DNA from: Modestobacter sp. VKM Ac-2984
GTDB lineage: Bacteria; Actinomycetota; Actinomycetes; Mycobacteriales; Geodermatophilaceae
NCBI RefSeq assembly: GCF_026967985.1
Contig: NZ_JAPVBJ010000003.1
Span: 247,101-311,100 of the forward strand
Reading direction: 5' to 3'
Length of the DNA stretch: 64,000 nt
How positions within the stretch are numbered: the first letter of the stretch is position 1; every line of letters begins with the position of its first letter. A model generated the notes under the pieces. The model was not told where the DNA came from, ran no database searches, and saw only the letters and a program-made list of their open reading frames with translations. A program made the translations under genes and the position numbers. Shown here piece by piece: positions 17,292 through 27,484 of the stretch.

Positions 17292-18416
17292 GTGCCCGTC
17301 ACCACCCGCGTCTCGCTCGTCCGCAAGGCCCCCGGCACCTACGAGACGGCCACCGTCGAGCTCGACGACCCACGTCAGGGCGAAGTGACGGTCAAGCTCG
17401 CCGCATCGGGCCTGTGCCACTCCGACGACCACGTCGCCACCGGGGACGTGCCGGTCGGGGTCTACCCCTACGTCGGTGGGCACGAGGGCGCCGGCGTCGT
17501 CACCGCGGTCGGGCCGAACACCCCCGGCTACGAGGTCGGTGACCACGTCGTCTTCTCGTTCCTGCCCGCCTGCGGGCACTGCGAGCCGTGCGCCCAGGGG
17601 CAGAGCAACCTCTGCGACCTCGGGGCCTCCCTGCTCACCGGTGCCCGGGCCGACGACCCGACCAGCTTCCGGATGAGCGAGGACGGCAACCCCGTCGGTC
17701 AGCAGTGCGGCATCTCCACCTTCAGCGAGTACACGACCGCCTCGGTCGACTCCGTGGTGAAGATCAGCAAGGACGTCCCGCTCAAGGCCGCCGCCCTGGT
17801 GGGCTGCGGGGTGCCCACCGGCTGGGGGTCGGCGGTCCGCTCGGCGAACATCAAGCCGGGGGCGACGGTGATCGTGATGGGCATCGGCGGCATCGGGGCG
17901 AACGCGCTGCAGGGGGCGGTGCACGCCGGGGCCAGCACGGTCATCGCCGTGGACCCGGCACCGTTCAAGCAGGAGAAGGCGAAGGAGTTCGGGGCCACGC
18001 ACGCCTTCGCCGGCATCGAGGAGGCGACCGAGTACGCCCGGTCCATCACCAACGGGCAGGGCGCCCACGCCGTCATCATCACCGTCGGCGTGGTGCAGGG
18101 GGAGCACGTGGCCCAGGCGCTGGCCGCGGTCCGCAAGGCCGGCACCGTCGTGCTGACCGGGCTCGGTGACGTCACCGCCACCGGCGCCCCGATCGCCCTG
18201 GGTGACCTCACGCTCATGCAGAAGCGGCTGCAGGGGTCGCTGTTCGGCGAGTCCAACCCGCGGCACGACATCCCGGCCCTGCTCCGGATGTACCAGGCCG
18301 GTCAGCTCAAGCTCGACGAGCTGGTCACCCGGGAGTACACGCTGGACCAGGTCGCCGAGGCCTACGAGGACATGCACGCCGGCAAGAACATCCGCGGCGT
18401 CATCGTCTTCGACTGA
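17292..18416 (+). CDS. NDMA-dependent zinc alcohol dehydrogenase
   Basis: A 374-residue medium-chain dehydrogenase with catalytic zinc region SGLCHSDDHVATGD, GHEGAG, the structural-zinc cysteines CGHCEPCAQGQSNLC and the coenzyme loop MGIGGIGANALQGA. Overall pattern and length match the Rxyl_3153 type enzymes that keep NAD tightly bound and, in vitro, turn over with N,N-dimethyl-4-nitrosoaniline; in the cell a mycofactocin-type electron carrier is expected. GTG start with GAGGAG upstream. The operator just before the gene and the convergent tetR suggest alcohol-responsive control. No mycofactocin genes are in the window. Confidence 0.92.
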   Translation: MPVTTRVSLVRKAPGTYETATVELDDPRQGEVTVKLAASGLCHSDDHVATGDVPVGVYPYVGGHEGAGVVTAVGPNTPGYEVGDHVVFSFLPACGHCEPCAQGQSNLCDLGASLLTGARADDPTSFRMSEDGNPVGQQCGISTFSEYTTASVDSVVKISKDVPLKAAALVGCGVPTGWGSAVRSANIKPGATVIVMGIGGIGANALQGAVHAGASTVIAVDPAPFKQEKAKEFGATHAFAGIEEATEYARSITNGQGAHAVIITVGVVQGEHVAQALAAVRKAGTVVLTGLGDVTATGAPIALGDLTLMQKRLQGSLFGESNPRHDIPALLRMYQAGQLKLDELVTREYTLDQVAEAYEDMHAGKNIRGVIVFD

Positions 18417-18425
18417 CCGCACCGT

Positions 18426-18470
18426 CCGCCGACGCCCCAGCACCCTGCGCGGGTGCTGGGGCGTCGGCGG
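18426..18470. terminator. Bidirectional terminator hairpin between convergent genes
   Basis: A perfect 20-bp stem (18426-18445 with 18451-18470) with a 5-base loop lies between the stops of the alcohol dehydrogenase and tetR genes. Its position and symmetry suit termination of both transcripts. Confidence 0.85.
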
Positions 18471-18471
18471 C

Positions 18472-19074
18472 TCAGGAGGACGCCGGGCGGCCGATGGTGG
18501 TGAGGAAGTCCTCGAGGAGGGCCGTCTGGCGTTCGGGGGTGTTGTGGCGGGGGGAGAAGCAGGCGTTGATCTGCAACCCCATGGTCATGGCGAGCACCGC
18601 GTCGACGATCAGGTCGTGCGGGCGGCCCGGTGCCAGCTCGCCGGCGACCTGGGCCTGGCCCAGGTACATCCGCATCTCCGCGCGCCAGGTCTCCATGGCG
18701 CTGTCGTAGAACTCCACGAGCTCCGGCTGGCCGGCGGCGTAGTCCCAGAAGCCGATGACCACCCGGGCCTCCGCGAGCCGGACCTCGTCCAGCGGCATGA
18801 TCTCCAGGCACAGCAGCCGGAACGCGGTGAGCCCGCCGCGGTCCCCGATCGCGGCGCGGGCCCGCTCGTTGGTGGCGTCGAAGGCCCGCTGGAACGCCGC
18901 CCGCAGCACGGCGTCCTTGTCGGGGAAGTACCGGGCCAGGGCGCCGTTGGCGTACCCCGCCTCCGCGGCCAGCTCCCGCATGGTGACCGCGATGAAGCCC
19001 TTGCGGACGATCAGTGACCACACCGCCTCGATGATCTCGGTGCGGCGGGCGGCGTGGTCGACGATCTTGGGCAC
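18472..19074 (-). CDS. TetR family transcriptional regulator
   Basis: The 200-residue protein has an N-terminal TetR helix-turn-helix: RTEIIEAVWSLIVRKGF, then VTMRELAAEAGYANGALARYF and the DKDAVLRAAFQ helix. The C-terminal ligand domain is of the BetI/AcrR-like type. It is the last gene of a run that begins with the copper amine oxidase; the gap to the preceding gene is 25 bases. Likely targets are the palindrome at 17183 and its own operon promoter. An aldehyde, amine or alcohol ligand is plausible from context only. Confidence 0.9.
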   Translation of the reverse strand: MPKIVDHAARRTEIIEAVWSLIVRKGFIAVTMRELAAEAGYANGALARYFPDKDAVLRAAFQRAFDATNERARAAIGDRGGLTAFRLLCLEIMPLDEVRLAEARVVIGFWDYAAGQPELVEFYDSAMETWRAEMRMYLGQAQVAGELAPGRPHDLIVDAVLAMTMGLQINACFSPRHNTPERQTALLEDFLTTIGRPASS

Positions 19075-19099
19075 GGGGCTCCTCGGCAGACGGGGGTGC

Positions 19100-19636
19100 T
19101 CAGACGAGCATCGCGGTCATCCCCGACAGCATCACCAGCCCCCCGGTGAACCGCAGGGCACCCAGCGCCCGACCGGCGCGACGAGGTCGCTCCGGGACGG
19201 CGTCGTCCCGGTCGGCGCGGTGGTCGTGCGGCCCGCCCTCGCGGGTGGCGTGCCGCACGACGAGCCAGACCACCAGGACGGCGACGGCATAGGGGAGCGT
19301 GCCCTCGGCGCCGGTGTGGTGCCCGCCGTGGGCGCCGCCCGCCGCCGTCCCGCCGCCGACACCGGCGAGCGCGATGAGCGCGGCCATCGCCACGGTGTCG
19401 ACCGCCCCGGACCAGCGGGCGGCCGGCGTCCGGACGCGGCACAGCTGCCAGGCCAGGAGCGCCGCCAGCGCGAGCAGTGCCACCGGCTCGCCCAGCGGGC
19501 GGGCGGCGGGCAGCCAGGCCACCACCATCGCCACCAGCCCCAGGGCGTGCGGCACCCACAGTGGCGGCCGGTGCGGGAAGTGCCCGACCATCGCCAGCCC
19601 GGCGCCCGCGCCGCAGACCAGCAGATGAGCGGTCAC
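19100..19636 (-). CDS. Multi-helix membrane protein of unknown function
   Basis: A 178-residue protein with about five hydrophobic helices and a histidine/glycine-rich loop in the middle (GGAHGGHHTGAEG). It resembles the small actinobacterial DUF5134-type membrane proteins, which often contain His-rich loops and may handle copper; I am not certain of this match. It lies three bases after the permease gene and 25 bases before tetR. Copper supply for the neighbouring copper amine oxidase is an attractive but unproven idea. Confidence 0.7.
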   Translation of the reverse strand: MTAHLLVCGAGAGLAMVGHFPHRPPLWVPHALGLVAMVVAWLPAARPLGEPVALLALAALLAWQLCRVRTPAARWSGAVDTVAMAALIALAGVGGGTAAGGAHGGHHTGAEGTLPYAVAVLVVWLVVRHATREGGPHDHRADRDDAVPERPRRAGRALGALRFTGGLVMLSGMTAMLV

Positions 19637-19639
19637 CGC

Positions 19640-21211
19640 TCAGCCCACGACGTCGCGCAGCGCCGGGCGCTGGTCGGCGTTCCGGGAGAGCACCGCGCCG
19701 ACCACCAATCCGATCAGGAACAGCACGAAGGGCAGCAGCACCAGCGTCCAGCCGGTGGCACTGAGCTGCCAGGCCGTCACGGCCGGGTCGACGCCCTCGG
19801 GGACGGTGCCGGCCAGCAGGCCGAACCGGCCGATCAGCAGGTAGAGCCCGGTGGCCAGGCCGAGGGCGGCCAGCACCGGTGCGGCCAGCGTGGACCACCA
19901 GTGGCCCCCGCGCGCCGTCCCGCGGAAGTGCACCAGGACGGCCAGGCAGACGAGGATCTCCACCAGCACGACGGAGATGACCGCCATCCCGGAGGACCAG
20001 TAGAAGAGGTTGAGCACCGGGTCCAGGCCGGCCAGGGCGAAGACCACGATGACCGCGCCGGTGAGGACGCTGGTCACGATCGCCCCGATGCCGGGGGCGC
20101 CGTGCCGGTTGGTGCTCTGCAGCGCCCCGGGGAAGACCCCGGCCCGGCCGAGGGAGAAGAAGTAGCGGGCGCTGCAGTTCTGGAAGGCCAGCAGCCCGGC
20201 GAACAGGCTGGAGAGCACCAGCCAGCTCATCACCGTGGCCAGCCAGTCGCCGACGTAGGTGGCGGCGACGGAGAACAGCACTGCCGCCGGGTCGGCCAGC
20301 GGCACGCCGTCCACCGAGGACTCCTCGAGCACCCGGGCGACGACGTCGTCGGTGCCCAGTCCGCTCACCACGGCCCAGGAGGCCGCGGCGAAGATGACGG
20401 TGATCAGCCCGACCGCGGCATAGGTGGCCCGCGGCACGGTGCGCTCGGGGTCCTTGCTCTCCTCGCCGTAGATCGCGGTGGCCTCGAAGCCGATGTAGGA
20501 GGCGAAGGCGAAGGCCAGCGCGATGCCGGCCGAGCCGGCCAGGCCGCCGACGAAGACGTTCTGCGGGGCGAAGGACTCGACCAGGTTAGCCCCGTCGGGG
20601 CCGCCGCCTTCCAGCATGACGGCGACGGCGACGACGGCCAGGCTGAGCAGCTCCAGGACCATGAGCGTGCCGAGGACCTTGGCGCCGACGTCGACGCTGA
20701 CCACCGAGAGGGCGAGCACCAGCGCCCAGGCGGCGAGCGTCCACAGCCACCAGGGGGCGTCGATGCCGAAGGTGGCGTCCATCTGCCCGGCCATCAGACC
20801 GCCGAAGAACCCGTAGACCGCCAGCTGGATGGTCAGGTAGGCGAACACGGAGACGAACGCCGAGCCGACGCCGGCGGACAGGCCCAGGCCGCGGCCGACG
20901 TAGGCGAAGAACGCGCCGGTGTTGGTCACCACCCGGCTCATCGCCGAGAAGGCGGAGGCGAACACCATGAGGACGATCCCGACGGCGACGTAGGCGCCCG
21001 GGGCGCCGGCGCCGTTGCCGGCCGCGATGGCCACCGGCACGGCGCCGGTCATGCCGACCAGCGGGGCCGCGGCGGCGACGACGAAGAAGACGATGCCGAG
21101 GACGCCGAGCCGGCCGGACTTCAGCTGCTCGCCGTCGCTGCGCCGGCCGGCCGGATCGCCGGGGGAGGTCAGCGCGGTCGCGCCGGTCGAGGTGGTCGGG
21201 CGCTCACTCAC
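19640..21211 (-). CDS. APC family amino acid/amine permease
   Basis: A 523-residue transporter with about twelve helices. The first helix carries the APC pattern [15 protein letters not shown], and [11 protein letters not shown] is the typical helix-6 region. Its start overlaps the 3' end of the copper amine oxidase gene by 8 bases, so the two are coupled. The pairing suggests uptake of an amine (tyramine, phenylethylamine, histamine-like) that the oxidase then deaminates. Confidence 0.92.
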   Translation of the reverse strand: MSERPTTSTGATALTSPGDPAGRRSDGEQLKSGRLGVLGIVFFVVAAAAPLVGMTGAVPVAIAAGNGAGAPGAYVAVGIVLMVFASAFSAMSRVVTNTGAFFAYVGRGLGLSAGVGSAFVSVFAYLTIQLAVYGFFGGLMAGQMDATFGIDAPWWLWTLAAWALVLALSVVSVDVGAKVLGTLMVLELLSLAVVAVAVMLEGGGPDGANLVESFAPQNVFVGGLAGSAGIALAFAFASYIGFEATAIYGEESKDPERTVPRATYAAVGLITVIFAAASWAVVSGLGTDDVVARVLEESSVDGVPLADPAAVLFSVAATYVGDWLATVMSWLVLSSLFAGLLAFQNCSARYFFSLGRAGVFPGALQSTNRHGAPGIGAIVTSVLTGAVIVVFALAGLDPVLNLFYWSSGMAVISVVLVEILVCLAVLVHFRGTARGGHWWSTLAAPVLAALGLATGLYLLIGRFGLLAGTVPEGVDPAVTAWQLSATGWTLVLLPFVLFLIGLVVGAVLSRNADQRPALRDVVG

Positions 21212-23165
21212 CGGAGGCCTCCGTGGTCGAGCAGGAGGCGGCGCCGCCCGCGCAGTGCGCGGAGGTCGAGGCCGGCACGTCGAGGGTGGGGTTGCGGTCG
21301 AAGAAGCCGAACGGCTTGAGCCGGAACCCGGTGTAGTCCACCGGCATGATCGGCCAGTCCTCCGGCCGGGGGACGTGGGTGAGCCCGAAGGTGTGCCACA
21401 CCACCAGGTCCTGGCCGTCGATGTCGCGGTCGGCGGCGGCGTACTCGGGCAGCCCGGAGCCCCCGCTGTGCTGGTTGACGAAGTCCCCGGCCGAGTAGCG
21501 CTCGGCGGGGTCGTAGCGGGTCACCCACAGGTGCCGGGTGGCGAACGCCGCCCGCCGGGCGATCGAGGACCCCGGGTCCGACAGCAGGGTCGGCAGCCCC
21601 TCCGGGTACAGGGCGTACCCGACCGGCTGGCCGACGTGGTTGAGCCGCTCGGGGTTGACGATGTGCCAGACCCGGTCGGTGGCCGGGGAGGCGTCGCGCT
21701 GGGCCGCGGACTCGGTGGCCAGGGTGGTGCAGGAGGTGGTGAACGCGTTGCCGCGCTGGTTGTCCGGCCCCATCGGCACCCGGACGACCTCGACCTCGTC
21801 GACCCGGTTGGCGACGCCGTCGACCGTCATGTCCAGGCGGGCGCTGAACAGGTGCTGGTGCAGCGGGGCGCCCAGCCCCGGGGCGATCTGCGAGGCGTAC
21901 GGGTACTCGCCGCCGTCGTGGGCGGAGGTGAAGACGACGCCGGTGGCCTTGGCCTCGAACTCGATGGTGCCGTCGAGGTAGAGGTACCAGTAGAAGCCGT
22001 AGTCGTAGTTGCCCACGGTGGTGAAGAAGGAGACCACCAGCCGCCGCTGCCGACGGGTCTGCTGGGAGCCGCTCCACAGGTCGGTGTGCTTCCAGAGGAT
22101 CCCGTAGTCCTCCTCGTGGATGCAGACCGCGTTGGGCAGCGTGCGCGGGTTGCCCTGCTCGTCGGCGATGACGGCGTCCAGGTAGGTGATGTCGCCGAGG
22201 CAGTCGCAGCCGAGCTCGAGGGCGTTGGCGTAGCGGCCGACCAGGTACTCGCCGGTGTCGAAGTAGTTCTGCCAGGAGCGCACCGGGTTGGGGTCGGCGT
22301 AGGGGACGACCATCTCGGCGATCGAGGCGCGGTAGACGATCGGCCGCACGCCGGTGCCCTCGTCGAACCCGATCTGGTGCAGCACGAGGCCCTCGCGGGT
22401 GTCGAAGCCGACCCGCAGCGACCACTTCTCCCAGGTGAGCACGTTGCCGTCCAGGGTCAGGGTCGACCCCTCGGGCTGGGTGATCTCGATCGGCTTCTGG
22501 GTGGTCCGCGGCGGGCCGCTGACCGCCGGGTCGTCGTAGTTGCCCGAGCCGGTGGGCACCGGGACGGCGCCGGTGTCGATGACCTGGTCGACGACCCGGT
22601 TGATCGTGTCGACGTAGGCGACCAGCCCGTCGATCGGGTGCGCCCAGGCGGAGTCCGTCGGCGTCTCCTGCAGGAAGGCCAGTCCGCGCAGCACCCGGCG
22701 CCCCGCCTCGTCCGGGTACTCCTCGTAGGCGCCGGCCGACAACGGGGCCACCCGGACCTGGGCGACGTCCAGGTCCCGGGCGGCCAGGGCGGCCAGCCAC
22801 CGCTCGTCGGTGGCCAGCAGCTGCTCGACGAGCTCGAACTCCTCGTCGAGCACCGGGAGCTGACCGGAGGTGGCGGTGTCCAGCTCGACCGCCGTGACGA
22901 CCTCACCGGCGGTGGCGTCGACCACGACGTCCCGGGAGACCTGCGAGGCCAGGTCCAGCAGCAGCACCCGGAAGCGCCGGCTGACCGGCTGCCCGGGGCG
23001 GTGTGCCAGCACCTCGGTCTTCGGTGGCTCCTGGAGGCCGACGTAGACGAAGCGGGTGCTGTCGACGACCAGACCGGCCGCGGTGGTGATCCGCCGGACC
23101 TCCTCGATCTCCGCGGCCTGGACGGGGTCCAGGGGATGGGTCAGCTGTAGCTGGGTGGTGGTCAT
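21204..23165 (-). CDS. Copper amine oxidase (primary-amine oxidase, TPQ cofactor)
   Basis: The 653-residue enzyme oxidises primary amines to aldehyde, ammonia and hydrogen peroxide. The cofactor tyrosine, which becomes topaquinone, is Tyr387 in GNYDYGF. Copper ligands are His436 and His438 ([11 protein letters not shown]) and a third His in the C-terminal [12 protein letters not shown] region. A catalytic aspartate is seen in VPYADPNP. Length and spacing match Arthrobacter-type enzymes. No signal peptide is present, so it is cytoplasmic. The operon continues with an APC permease, a membrane protein and TetR. Confidence 0.95.
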   Translation of the reverse strand: MTTTQLQLTHPLDPVQAAEIEEVRRITTAAGLVVDSTRFVYVGLQEPPKTEVLAHRPGQPVSRRFRVLLLDLASQVSRDVVVDATAGEVVTAVELDTATSGQLPVLDEEFELVEQLLATDERWLAALAARDLDVAQVRVAPLSAGAYEEYPDEAGRRVLRGLAFLQETPTDSAWAHPIDGLVAYVDTINRVVDQVIDTGAVPVPTGSGNYDDPAVSGPPRTTQKPIEITQPEGSTLTLDGNVLTWEKWSLRVGFDTREGLVLHQIGFDEGTGVRPIVYRASIAEMVVPYADPNPVRSWQNYFDTGEYLVGRYANALELGCDCLGDITYLDAVIADEQGNPRTLPNAVCIHEEDYGILWKHTDLWSGSQQTRRQRRLVVSFFTTVGNYDYGFYWYLYLDGTIEFEAKATGVVFTSAHDGGEYPYASQIAPGLGAPLHQHLFSARLDMTVDGVANRVDEVEVVRVPMGPDNQRGNAFTTSCTTLATESAAQRDASPATDRVWHIVNPERLNHVGQPVGYALYPEGLPTLLSDPGSSIARRAAFATRHLWVTRYDPAERYSAGDFVNQHSGGSGLPEYAAADRDIDGQDLVVWHTFGLTHVPRPEDWPIMPVDYTGFRLKPFGFFDRNPTLDVPASTSAHCAGGAASCSTTEASGE

Positions 23166-23185
23166 GGCTGCACCTCGGAACGTCT

Positions 23186-23202
23186 ACGAATGTTGACGAA
23201 TG
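23186..23202 (-). promoter_or_regulatory. Direct repeat upstream of the amine oxidase operon
   Basis: CATTCGT occurs twice on the minus strand at a 10-base interval (23202-23196 and 23192-23186), i.e. one helical turn apart, about 20 bases before the amine oxidase ATG. It may be a regulator site or chance. Confidence 0.35.
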
Positions 23203-23328
23203 CGGGTGCGCGGCGAAGGGGTCGTCCGCGCGGTGTGGCGGACAGAGTGCCCCACGTCACGTTTCAACGGAAGACCCTCGTGTGACGTTCAGGTCAATTC
23301 TCCTGGGGGAGGTGTGGCCCGCGGGCGG

Positions 23329-23976
23329 TCAGGCGCCGTCCGGCCGGTGGGCGCGCGGTGTCCGGGGCATCGGCGCGTTCCAGCCGAAACGGACGCCGAG
23401 CATCCGGACGGTGAAGCAGACGGCCGCCGCGCCGACGGCCGCGGCCACCCCGTAGACGTCGAGCTGGACGGCCACCACGGTGACGGCCGCGCCGATCAGT
23501 GCCGGGATCGCGTACAGGCCGCTGCGGAAGACGGACGGGACCTGCCCGATCAGGACGTCGCGCAGCGTGCCCCCACCCACCCCGGTGAGCGCGCCGAGCA
23601 GCACCGCCTGTGTCGGGCCCAGCCCGAGGGCGAGGGCCTTGCTCGCGCCGGTGACCGCGAACAGGCTCAGCCCCGCGGCGTCGAGCACCGTGATCGGGGT
23701 GGTCAGCCGGTCCAGCCCGGGCCCGAAGACGAAGGCGACCAGCCCGCCGCCGGCGGCCACCGCGAGGTAGCGCCAGTCGCTGAACGTCGCCGGCGGCAGG
23801 GCGCCGAGCAGGACGTCGCGGATGATCCCGCCGCCGAGGGCGGTGGTCATCCCCAGCGTGATGACGCCGACGATGTCCAGCCGGGTCACCCGCAGCGCGG
23901 TGAGCGCACCGTTGAGCGCGAAGGCGAACGTGCCGACGAGGTCGAGCGTGAGCAGCAGTGTCGCCTCGGTGCTCAC
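23329..23976 (-). CDS. TRIC-type channel family protein (UPF0126)
   Basis: The 215-residue protein has seven predicted helices in two related halves, each with the glycine-rich hallmark: GGGIIRDVLLG in the first and GGGTLRDVLIG in the second, preceded by FAFALNGALTA and LFAVTGASKAL. Bacterial members form trimeric cation channels or transport glycine in some species. The gene stands alone, divergent from the AraC gene. Substrate not predictable. Confidence 0.9.
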   Translation of the reverse strand: MSTEATLLLTLDLVGTFAFALNGALTALRVTRLDIVGVITLGMTTALGGGIIRDVLLGALPPATFSDWRYLAVAAGGGLVAFVFGPGLDRLTTPITVLDAAGLSLFAVTGASKALALGLGPTQAVLLGALTGVGGGTLRDVLIGQVPSVFRSGLYAIPALIGAAVTVVAVQLDVYGVAAAVGAAAVCFTVRMLGVRFGWNAPMPRTPRAHRPDGA

Positions 23977-24107
23977 CGGTCGGTTCTACCAGCGCGGTGC
24001 CCGGCCCCCGGCGACGGCGGGGGCACTGCGGCCCGACAGGCCTCGCGCGAGCGGGGCGCGCCCCTGCGCTCGCGCACGTGACCGGTGGACCCGTATCGGA
24101 GCAGCGC

Positions 24108-24532
24108 GTGAGCGACCTGGTGCTGCTGCGCCGGGTGCGGGACCGGATCGACCGCGAGTACGCACAGCCGCTGGACGTCGCCGCGCTCGCCCGTGGGGTG
24201 CACGTGTCGGCCGGGCACCTGAGCCGGGAGTTCAAGCGGGCCTACGGGGAGTCGCCCTACGCCTACCTCATGACCCGGCGGATCGAGCGCGCGATGACGC
24301 TGCTGCGACGGGGCGACCTGAGCGTGACCGACGTCTGCTTCGCCGTCGGCTGCGGTTCGCTGGGCACGTTCAGCACCCGTTTCACCGAACTCGTCGGGAT
24401 GCCGCCCAGCGTCTACCGGGAGCGGGCCGCCCAGGGGAGCGCGGAGATCCCACCGTGCCTGGCCGAGCAGGTGACCAGACCGGTCAGGAATCGAGAAGCC
24501 CGGACGTCCGTGCCGCCCCTGGCGTGGCCGAC

Positions 24533-24536
<4 letters not shown>
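24108..24536 (+). CDS. AraC family transcriptional regulator (short)
   Basis: A 142-residue protein that is almost entirely the AraC DNA-binding domain: first HTH VAALARGVHVSAGHLSREF and second HTH SVTDVCFAVGCGSLGTFSTRF. It lacks an N-terminal ligand domain. The GTG at 24108 follows GGAG at a good distance. Its stop overlaps the start of a VOC-family gene as ATGA. This AraC-VOC pair recurs in actinobacteria, suggesting the regulator controls its partner. Confidence 0.9.
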
Positions 24537-24943
<407 letters not shown>

Positions 24944-25077
24944 CCCGGCGGGCCCGGACCGGCTCGTGCCCCCCGTCGGTCGGCGTGGTGGTCGAGCGGG
25001 CCGGGCTCCGCCGCCTACCCGGTTCGAGGGAGCCGGTCCTTGGTGGGACCGGCGGCGACGGGCACACTCCCGACGTG

Positions 25078-26652
25078 ATGCACGACGGCCAGGCGACCAC
25101 CGGACCCGACACCGACCCCGGCCTCGGCCTCCCCGCTCTGGGTGACGAAGGGGCGGTCCCGCCGCAGGCAGCTGTGGCGATGCTGGTCCCCGGGGAGACC
25201 TGCTGGCGGATCGAGCGGGCCGACCGCTTCGCCGTCTTCGTCGACGCGGCCGAGTACTTCGCCACCCTCAAGCGTGCCGTGCTGCGCGCCGAGCGACGGG
25301 TGCTGTTCATCGGCTGGGACTTCGACCCGCGCATCCGGCTGGACCCGCTCGCCGGGGGCCGGCCGAAGGACGACCGGCTCGGCGCCGTGCTGGAACGGGC
25401 GGTGGAGCAGAACCCGCAGCTGGAGATCGGCGTCCTCCAGTGGGACCTCGGCATGCTCCGCGCGCTCGGCCGGGGGCTGCAGCCGATCGTGCTGCTGGAC
25501 CGGCGCACCTCCGACCGCCTCACCCTCGCCATCGACACGCACCACCCGGTCGGCGGTGCACACCACCAGAAGATCGTGGTCATCGACGACTGCCTGGCCT
25601 TCACCGGCGGCATCGACGTCACCGCCGACCGGTGGGACACCCCCGACCACGCCGACGTCAACCCGCACCGGCTCTCCCCGGCCCCGGGCCGGGTCGAGGG
25701 CCGGCCGGCCGGGCCGTGGCACGACGCGACCAGCATGCTGACCGGGCCCGCTGCCCGCGCCGTCGCCGAGCTCGCCCGCATGCGGTGGGAGAGCGGCACC
25801 GGGGAGCGACTGGAGCCGCTGTCCGAGGAGCGGGCGTGCTGGCCCGAGGAGGTCGAGCCGCTCCTCACCGACGTCGACGTCGCCATCGCCCGCACCCGGC
25901 CCGAGCACGACGGCGCGGAACTGGTGCACGAGATCGAGCTGCTGTGGCTCGCCGGCATCGCCGCGGCTCGACGGTCGATCTACGTGGAGAGCCAGTACTT
26001 CGCCAACCGCCGGATCGCCGAGGCGATCGCCGAGCGGCTGCGTGAGCCCGACGGCCCGGAGGTCGTCGTGCTCAACCCGTGGACCGCCGACGGCTGGCTG
26101 TCGGAGAAGGCGATGGGCACCGCGCGCGCCCTGGCGCTGGAGATCGTCCGCGAGGCCGACGTCCACGACCGGTTCCGGCTCTACTCGCCGGTGACCGAGC
26201 AGCGCGAGCAGATCTACGTGCACGCCAAGGTGGCCGTCATCGACGACCGGCTGCTGCGCCTGGGCTCCAGCAACCTGAACAACCGGTCGATGGGCCTGGA
26301 CACCGAGTGCGACCTGGCGATCGAGGCGGTGGAGGGCCGGCCGGGCGCCGACCAGGTGGCCGCGACCATCCTCGCCTTCCGCGACCGGCTGCTCGCCGAG
26401 CACCTCGGGTGCACGCCGGACGACGTCTCCGCCGCCGTCACCGACGCCGGCTCGCTGGTGCAGGGCATCGAGCGGCTGCGCCGGCCGACCGGTCGTTCCG
26501 TGGTGCCCTTCGAGCCGCCCGAGCTCGGACCGGTCGACCGGGCGCTCGCCGAGTCCGAGGTGCTGGACCGCGAGAAGACCCCGAACCGCTGGCGCCGGGT
26601 CGAGCGGTGGTTCGCCCGCGGCCGGCGACCGCGCAACCGGGCCCGCTCCTGA
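25078..26652 (+). CDS. Phospholipase D family phosphatidyltransferase
   Basis: About 524 residues with two HKD catalytic motifs: GAHHQKIVVIDDCLAFTGG and VHAKVAVIDDRLLRLGSSN, each followed by the family's asparagine/serine pattern. Between them lie YVESQYFANRRIAE and related core segments. It belongs to the PLD superfamily of phospholipases and cardiolipin synthases; without N-terminal membrane helices, the phospholipase D type is more likely. The ATG at 25078 was chosen; a GTG three bases earlier and an ATG at 24985 are alternatives. No signal peptide is seen. Confidence 0.9.
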   Translation: MHDGQATTGPDTDPGLGLPALGDEGAVPPQAAVAMLVPGETCWRIERADRFAVFVDAAEYFATLKRAVLRAERRVLFIGWDFDPRIRLDPLAGGRPKDDRLGAVLERAVEQNPQLEIGVLQWDLGMLRALGRGLQPIVLLDRRTSDRLTLAIDTHHPVGGAHHQKIVVIDDCLAFTGGIDVTADRWDTPDHADVNPHRLSPAPGRVEGRPAGPWHDATSMLTGPAARAVAELARMRWESGTGERLEPLSEERACWPEEVEPLLTDVDVAIARTRPEHDGAELVHEIELLWLAGIAAARRSIYVESQYFANRRIAEAIAERLREPDGPEVVVLNPWTADGWLSEKAMGTARALALEIVREADVHDRFRLYSPVTEQREQIYVHAKVAVIDDRLLRLGSSNLNNRSMGLDTECDLAIEAVEGRPGADQVAATILAFRDRLLAEHLGCTPDDVSAAVTDAGSLVQGIERLRRPTGRSVVPFEPPELGPVDRALAESEVLDREKTPNRWRRVERWFARGRRPRNRARS

Positions 26653-26741
26653 CCCCGCGGTCGGCGTGCGGGCCGGCCCGCACATGGAACGCACAGGTGC
26701 GGGGTACCACCTGCTCCAACCGACCCGGAGGAGGAACCGAC

Positions 26742-26825
26742 ATGGGCATCGTGTCCGGACTGATCAAGGCCAACCTGCTCAAGCGACTGCTCAGCCGCCT
26801 GACCGGCCGCCGTCGCACGAACTGA
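26742..26825 (+). CDS. 27-residue basic amphipathic peptide
   Basis: A tiny gene with a strong GGAGGAGGAA ribosome site eight bases before its ATG. The peptide is a likely amphipathic helix: hydrophobic IVSGLIKANLLKRLL followed by the basic RLTGRRR. It is followed by a perfect stem-loop (26875-26907). Good translation signals and a terminator support a real gene. No family is recognised; membrane association, a toxin-like peptide or a regulatory partner are all possible. Confidence 0.55.
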   Translation: MGIVSGLIKANLLKRLLSRLTGRRRTN

Positions 26826-26874
26826 GCCACCCGACCGGCGCTGCCGGTCAGCCGGTGCCCTCGCGCACCGGACG

Positions 26875-26907
26875 CCAGCCCCCACGGCAGCACGCCGTGG
26901 GGGCTGG
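26875..26907 (+). terminator. Stem-loop downstream of the small peptide gene
   Basis: A perfect 14-bp stem (26875-26888 with 26894-26907) with loop AGCAC lies 49 bases after the peptide stop codon. It probably ends the transcript from the phospholipase D gene or the peptide gene. Confidence 0.7.
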
Positions 26908-27042
26908 TCCGTGTCTGTGGGTCGCAGTCTCAGGGGACATGGGGCGGCCGAGGTCGACCCATGCGTGCGGGGACGGCGTCCGCGCGGCCCTTGGCACGCG
27001 GCGCGGGACGGCGGATCATCCGTCGTAGCGGCGGGAGGTGCG

Positions 27043-27432
27043 GTGACCCAGTCCCCGGATCCGGGTGGAGCTCCGCCGGGGTCTCCTCGTGATGCCGGTG
27101 CAGCGGCAGGTCGTGGACGAGCTCGTCCCGGCGGCGGCAGAGCACCGCGTCCTGGTGAACGTGGGCCGGCCTACCGGCTGCTGGAGACCCTGGACTCCCG
27201 TGAGCACGCCACCGCGGGCCTGCCCGGCGACGTCGCCGACGGGTCCGGCCACGTGGTCCAGGTCGGCCGGACCCGCGGCGTGGTGCGGGCGACCGGCGCA
27301 CCGTTCGACGTGCCCGAGGTGCACGTCTCCACCGTCTTCGGCGGCCGGGTGCACCGCTTCGAGGCCTACCTGGACACCGCGGCCATGCTGGCGGCGCTGG
27401 TCGCCCCGGCCCCCGTCCCCGCCGGAACGTGA
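27043..27432 (+). CDS. Hypothetical protein with SnoaL-like C-terminus (possible remnant)
   Basis: The GTG at 27043 follows GGGAGGTG and gives 129 residues. The first half is glycine/arginine/proline-rich and unconvincing. The second half (EVHVSTVFGGRVHRFEAYLD) resembles the last strands of SnoaL/NTF2-like proteins. The missing first strands suggest a frameshifted or truncated gene. I see no matching first half in the other frames. Confidence 0.35.
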   Translation: MTQSPDPGGAPPGSPRDAGAAAGRGRARPGGGRAPRPGERGPAYRLLETLDSREHATAGLPGDVADGSGHVVQVGRTRGVVRATGAPFDVPEVHVSTVFGGRVHRFEAYLDTAAMLAALVAPAPVPAGT

Positions 27433-27484
27433 GCGGTGCCGGTGCGGTCGTCGAGCACCCCTCCTCCGGCAGCTGTGCGTCGCC

